Shown: piece by piece, positions 59,684 through 64,000 of the stretch
Numbering within the stretch: position 1 is the stretch's first letter
How the letters are laid out: every line of letters begins with the position of its first letter
Source of the DNA: Anopheles merus
Taxonomy: Eukaryota; Arthropoda; Insecta; Diptera; Culicidae
Length of the DNA: 64,000 bases
Direction of reading: 5' to 3'
Assembly: GCF_017562075.2 (NCBI RefSeq)
Contig: NC_054083.1
Span: 46,346,942 to 46,410,941 of the forward strand
Notes under the pieces: generated by a model
What the model saw: the letters and a program-made list of their open reading frames with translations, nothing else
Databases searched by the model: none
Told to the model about the DNA's origin: nothing
Program-made: the position numbers and the translations under genes

Positions 59684-59799
59684 GTACGTGCAGTAGTGGT
59701 AGTAGTAGTAGTAGACCTTCTTCGCTTCTAGCAGCAACTGCTTGCCAGCAAATCTAATTTACAAACGTCTTTTTGTCTCTCTCCCTCTCTCTCCTTCAG

Positions 59800-59840
59800 C
59801 TGAGGCCCGTTTCCTTCGGTGGACAGGAAGGATTAGGAAG
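59800..59840 (+). CDS. CCSER: CCSER micro-exon 11
   Basis: 41 nt between a strong polypyrimidine acceptor (CTCTCTCCTTCAG, ends 59799) and the donor AG|GTAATT (59841). It encodes L-R-P-V-S-F-G-G-Q-E-G-L-G and leaves two bases (phase 2). That phase fits three different downstream terminal exons. Confidence 0.7.
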
Positions 59841-60247
59841 GTAATTATCGGATTCTGAGGTACCCACCGTGTACCATCCATCCACCGTCCGACTGACCGC
59901 CGGTTGCAGAATAATATATTACATTTATTGATTTTACCTTAGCGCATATTAGTGAAACCATTTTAGTTTTAGTACGTTAGTGTTGGTTACGGGTGGTGTG
60001 TTTTGCTTTCATTTTTTTGCCCCACTTTCGCCGTCCTTCCAATCCGCATTCTCCATTTGTTTTCAGTAAATCGCTTTATGGATGAGGTTTTCTTTATTTT
60101 TACTTATCTTTTCTTTTCTTTCTTTCCTTTTTGTGTGCCTGACGGTGTTTTTGGCTACTCTTGTACTAATCTGTCCCTTCCCTTGTCGGTGCTGGAAATG
60201 TGATACATCAATTGTACAACACACAAACACACCTGTCCCAAACACAG
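59841..60247. other. CCSER: CCSER intron after micro-exon 11
   Basis: T-rich sequence with no coding signal. It ends in CCCAAACACAG at 60247, a poor pyrimidine tract. Confidence 0.5.
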
Positions 60248-60629
60248 AACCTTCATGCGACACTTCCCATCCCGCCCGCTGTACGTGGCGGACTATTTTC
60301 CCATCAGTCACAGTTCGGTCGGGTTCGAGCTGGCCCTTGCGGCACGCTGTGCTAACCGCTGTCGTGTAACGGTCGCCCGGATCGCTGTGCTGACGAACCG
60401 TTTACTAACCATTATCGCTGATTTGTTTAACCGCTTACTGCTAACACGATTAAGTCACCGGGTAGCCAATGATGGCGGGGCGGCAATGATGGCCCGTTGG
60501 GCAAGGAACTGCCTGGACGGAGCTTCCGCTCCGTTCGTGCTGGTGCGTGACGTGCTGCAAAAGCTCTACTCTTTGGTGCATTGCTTTGTTGCACTGTTTT
60601 CCAACTCCCGGAGGGAAACCACTCCTTAA
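60248..60629 (+). CDS. Possible alternative terminal exon X of CCSER
   Basis: An open frame of 127 codons that connects in phase 2 to micro-exon 11 and ends with TAA at 60629. It encodes R-H-F-P-S-R-P-L-Y-V-A-D-Y-F, then a hydrophobic, Arg/Leu-rich sequence. It resembles nothing I know. The acceptor is weak and the composition of its second half looks unconstrained, so it may be a chance frame. Confidence 0.25.
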
Positions 60630-61231
60630 GGCACTTGTTTGCGGCTTATTTTTTGTTTGTTTTTCATGATTTATTTGATTTATTTCGAATGTCCCTTTAC
60701 TGATTCTCATTTTCCCACTCACTCTCGTAAGCCTCGTACGCAAGCTCATATGGAAACTGTTCTTTTCTCGTCTCGTTCTTTCGAAACATGCTCGCTCGCA
60801 AACACCTTCAAACTTACCACTGACTGAACTGACCACATTCGTCCGGGGGAAAACATCACAACCGCCACAACATCAAATGGGGGAAAACCTGTTGCCAAAA
60901 TGTACTACCTGTCTGTAACCAACTAACACGTAACAAACCACATCAACCAACTAACAACATTGTGGAAAATCATCTGTAAATAACATCGCCATCATCATGA
61001 TTTTCTCATTTGATCCCCCTAAAAACATCCCCGTTCATCCTTCAACCGTCCGGACCGTTCCAACCTTGGCTCCTTTTCGCTTGCTTCCCTGGGCTTGTTG
61101 GTGGCTTGTTCTGCGCAACCTCCACATCGTAGGCTGGGACAGCTGGGACAGGTACTGCTTTGTGATATAGTACTAGCAATAGGCATGCTGTGTGCGATCA
61201 ATCTCATCTGCATCCTACACCTCGTGCACAG

Positions 61232-61322
61232 CCGGCTGGACACTTGCCCTGCTGCGAGTGCGGCGAACGGTCTGCCCTCGTTACCGGACCGGATGACGAT
61301 CGGGTTGCCGTACGCACCGTAG
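61232..61322 (+). CDS. Possible alternative terminal exon Y of CCSER
   Basis: After an acceptor-like CACCTCGTGCACAG (ends 61231) the sequence joins in phase 2 to micro-exon 11 and encodes 29 residues, S-R-L-D-T-C-P-A-A-S...M-T-I-G-L-P-Y-A-P, then TAG. Codon use is GC-rich like the real exons. It would replace the long C-terminal tail with a short one. Unproven. Confidence 0.35.
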
Positions 61323-61788
61323 CCGGTGCAGGTGCATTTCCCGTCGTGCGTTTGTGTCACTCTTTAACCTCCCTCCCTGTGTGTGTGATAGTAGATAATG
61401 TGATAGTGTTTGTTGTAGTAGCAAAATAGTAAAATCATATACGAAACCATGCGCCCTAAAACGAACGAACCATATTTATGTTCCCTATCTTTTCATGCCT
61501 TGCCCCGTGCAGTTAAACAAGGTAAAAGGATACAGCCGGTTCTCTGTCTGTGTGTGTGCTCTCACCCTCTGTCATCTTCAATTTTGTACATTCACACGCA
61601 CAATTTTGTCTAACAAATAGGGAATACTAAGAAAGACAATAACACAGAAAAAGTAGCTTCATGGAGTGATCTCATAATTAAAGACCATTAATTTTATAGC
61701 AAATCGTTCTAGTTTTTTGTAATATTGTTATCCATTTATATAAATTTTAATTTCCCTTTTATTGCCCCTTCTTCCACCTTCCTTACAG
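61323..61788. other. CCSER: CCSER intron before the last exon
   Basis: No coding signal. It ends in a good pyrimidine tract and TTACAG acceptor at 61788. Confidence 0.6.
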
Positions 61789-62623
61789 TCGCAGTGAGAA
61801 GCCGGTGACGCCCAAAAACGGACTGCGCACACCATCAGCAGTAGGGCTGGCGGGCGCAACACCGCCCCACCAACACCACCACCACCACCACACGAACGGG
61901 ACGCCGGCGACACCGAAAAGTAAAACGCAAATCTCCTCCGTCTACACGCAGCTGTCCTCGGTGCGGCACAGCTACGCCGGCAATGGCAGTGCGCCAACCA
62001 CACCCACACACAACACCGGCGCACAGAACGGGCTGCGCCGCACATCGCTCGGCTCTAGCCACAATCTGAGCACGTTCGGGCTGCACAGCCCCAGCGAACG
62101 GTCACCGAACGGCAGCAACAAACCCGTCCGCACCACACACATCGGGACGCTCGCATCACCCATCACCCAGCGGCAGCCCCCGAACGGCACCACCGTGAAA
62201 CCTCCACCCTCCAAAGCAGTCCCGCCGAACCGAACGAACGGTGTTGTGACCGCGTCGAAATTGAACGGACTAAACGGGACGGCAAAGCGACCGGTAGCGG
62301 GGACCACCACCGGCAGCAGCAGCATCATCAGGCCACCGTCCTCGTTCGGAAGCAGCAGCAGTCTAGCGAGCGTCGGTGAGCCGCTGAAAAGCAAATCGGC
62401 ACCGTTGGTGGTGGTGCCGAATGGGAAGCTCCTAACGCCGGCCGCTACCGGGGCCGCGGCGAGCGATGAGCGGGAAACGTCCGGATCCGACTCGGACAAG
62501 GATACGGTGGTGGTGAATGGCGGAGCGATCGGTACGGCGGGGAGTTGTTGCAGCGAGGAGAGCAATCTTGCCAGTGCCGGCAACACCAACGGCAGCACCG
62601 TCAACGGTATCGTAGGACACTGA
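61789..62623 (+). CDS. CCSER: CCSER main terminal exon
   Basis: Acceptor CCACCTTCCTTACAG (ends 61788), phase 2 in, stop TGA at 62621-62623, 278 codons. It begins S-R-S-E-K-P-V-T-P-K-N-G, has a six-His tract, then a long Ser/Thr/Pro/Asn-rich tail with repeated S-P-S-E-R and N-G-T-style motifs. It contains I-S-S-V-Y-T-Q-L-S-S-V-R-H-S-Y and an acidic S-G-S-D-S-D-K-D patch (near 62485). No folded domain is expected. GC-rich codon bias and an unbroken frame support coding. Confidence 0.8.
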
Positions 62624-63668
62624 ACGAACGGGGGTCGGATGGGTTTGATGAAAAGAGACAAAACAAATCGATGTGTGATAGAAGGCGCGAAGAAAAGAAG
62701 GGCAAAAGTCGTAGGAAAACCAGAGAAAGCAAGCGAAGGAGATTCCACTGTGAAGGAGAGGTATTAGAGATTAGAAGAGAATCGTTGTTTTGCAGTAAGT
62801 TATAATTTTACTTTATTAGTAGCAATCATTGGGAAGATTGGGCGACGGTGGTTGTTAAACGATTCCCTCCTCCTCCTCCTGCAAAAAAAACGGTCTGCTG
62901 TGCAAGCTCTGCTAGATTAATGATTTTAAAAAGAGGCTCCCTGGCTTGGGGGAAACGAAAAGTGTTCTCAGTTTGCGTTGAAAGGATAGGGCGGCAGTAG
63001 TTTCAATTGTGAATAATTTCCTATTTTCCATCTTTTTTTTTGTGCCTATTTTAGTAATTGCTTTCTCCTCTTCCAAAAAAAAATGGCAACTAAAAACAAC
63101 AATACACAACATAACAAACAAATGGAAAAATATTACACAAATCTTAGCTAAAGAGCAGCAAGCAAAAATAAGGGGCAAAATGATAACTATACTAAATAAT
63201 TATACTACGAACCGAATGTGATCGATGATGATTTGTGTATTGCAATACCCTCCCTTCTTGTACATGTTTAAGGCAAGTCGGTCCAGCCAAATCGGGGAAA
63301 GAAACAACCTTCACCGCATTTTGCACAAAAAGGAAAACAAAAGCAAATCCAATTGTGGAAAGGGAAATGCCTGTAAAGCCTAGTTTCGGTTGTATTTATT
63401 GAAAAACAAACATAGCGAAAATCCCCATTTTTCTTCGGAAAATCATCCATAGCAGGCTGTTATAGCAACATGCAAAATGAAAAAGGGACAAAAGAGGGGG
63501 AGAGAGAGAGAAACAAACCGCCTCCTGTAGCAGCTGTTTTTTACAATTTTTACACAATACATAAATCCTGTGGCTTTATGCGTGTGAGCACATGTAGGAA
63601 AGGACAAAAAAAGAAACAGGGAAATTAGCATTAGCAAAATTGGAAACAGAAAACCACAATTGAACACT

Positions 63669-63670
<2 letters not shown>

Positions 63671-63717
<47 letters not shown>
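63671..63717. repeat. Poly-T run, 47 bases
   Basis: An uninterrupted T homopolymer. It may be the reverse of a retroposon poly(A) tail or simple slippage; no element body was recognised beside it. Confidence 0.95.
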
Positions 63718-63718
<1 letters not shown>

Positions 63719-63873
63719 TTCGGTACAACACTTCCATTTTGTGCAATTAGTTTAACAGTAGCTCATTGTTGCCTGTCCTTGTATTATTAGCTTCGGAATT
63801 AGTTCTAGTTTTGAACAAGAGGGGCTAAAAACTGTAAAGTCGCAGATGCGTCAGCATATTAGTTTGTAGAGAA

Positions 63874-63980
<107 letters not shown>

Positions 63981-64000
63981 ATAAAGGGCAAAGAAAACGG

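Larger units (their letters stand above)
27525..62623 (+). other. CCSER: CCSER-family gene, whole predicted locus (multi-exon)
   Basis: Predicted exons join in consistent phase from a first exon to the stop at 62623. With the 32515 first exon the coding length is 5,403 nt (1,800 residues). With the 27616 first exon it is 1,783 residues, and with the 46682 first exon 770 residues. Family assignment rests on three blocks in the same order as vertebrate CCSER1/CCSER2. First is a serine-rich stretch ending in S-L-D-T-L...D-D-F-M-L-D-F (about residues 985-1010). Second is a short helix with M-L-Q-D-V...K-K-Q-L..L-R (about 1325-1345). Third is a second coiled coil closing with T-A-T-Q-T-E-R (about 1503-1509). 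Most of the rest is low-complexity Ser/Thr/Asn/Gly. Vertebrate CCSER2 acts at microtubules with Ndel1, so a cytoskeletal role is inferred. The true 5' end and poly(A) site are not determined. Confidence 0.75.

Noticed and set aside
38820..62623. Neuron navigator (sickie/NAV) identity for the large gene
   Set aside because: Long Ser-rich scaffold and coiled coils first suggested it, but there is no calponin-homology domain and no AAA+ ATPase at the C-terminus, while the D-D-F-M-L-D-F and T-Q-T-E-R blocks match CCSER.
61972..62748. 258-codon minus-strand frame
   Set aside because: Antisense shadow of the terminal CCSER exon.

Overview
This is eukaryotic, insect-type DNA, most likely from a mosquito such as Anopheles. 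It has split genes with GT-AG introns (one only 75 nt), coding exons full of CAG/CAA, AAC and GCN runs, many CA, GA and homopolymer tracts, and several short inverted-repeat transposons. It contains no operons, bacterial genes or CRISPR arrays. The species call is inference; no rRNA or tRNA gene was found to anchor it.

Layout. Bases 1 to about 27.5 kb show no recognisable coding sequence. They hold a 263-bp hAT-type MITE with a perfect 8-bp target duplication (100-362), two adjacent Tc1/mariner-like MITE copies (673-1272), microsatellites, a 66-bp tandem duplication (10272-10407) and homeodomain-site-rich DNA that may be regulatory. From about 27.5 to 62.6 kb the plus strand carries one large gene whose exons I joined by splice sites and reading phase. 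The joined product is about 1,800 residues and belongs to the CCSER (coiled-coil serine-rich, formerly FAM190) family. It has a conserved acidic D-D-F-M-L-D-F motif, two coiled-coil segments and a T-Q-T-E-R motif near the C-terminus. Vertebrate CCSER2 is linked to microtubules and Ndel1.

The CCSER gene appears to use several first exons: 27616 (N-myristoylation-type MGKCASK start), 32515 (acidic N-terminus), 46682 (behind a TATA/initiator pair) and an internal start at 54879. It may also use up to three last exons (60248, 61232, 61789), all compatible in phase. This would give full-length isoforms and a short form with only the coiled-coil half.

A second gene lies on the minus strand at 29539-30933, between the first two CCSER first exons and so inside the intron of the longest isoform. 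It encodes an FHA domain followed by a forkhead domain, the FoxK arrangement, in one uninterrupted but diverged coding exon. It looks like a FoxK paralogue, possibly a retrocopy. With the first-exon and last-exon sets, it is the most interesting biology in the window.

The CCSER introns also carry a 755-bp hAT-like foldback element (56055-56809) and a 245-bp hairpin element built of 21-nt units (58632-58876). Both would fold into long double-stranded RNA in the pre-mRNA. Exon boundaries, isoforms and transcript ends are predictions from sequence alone.
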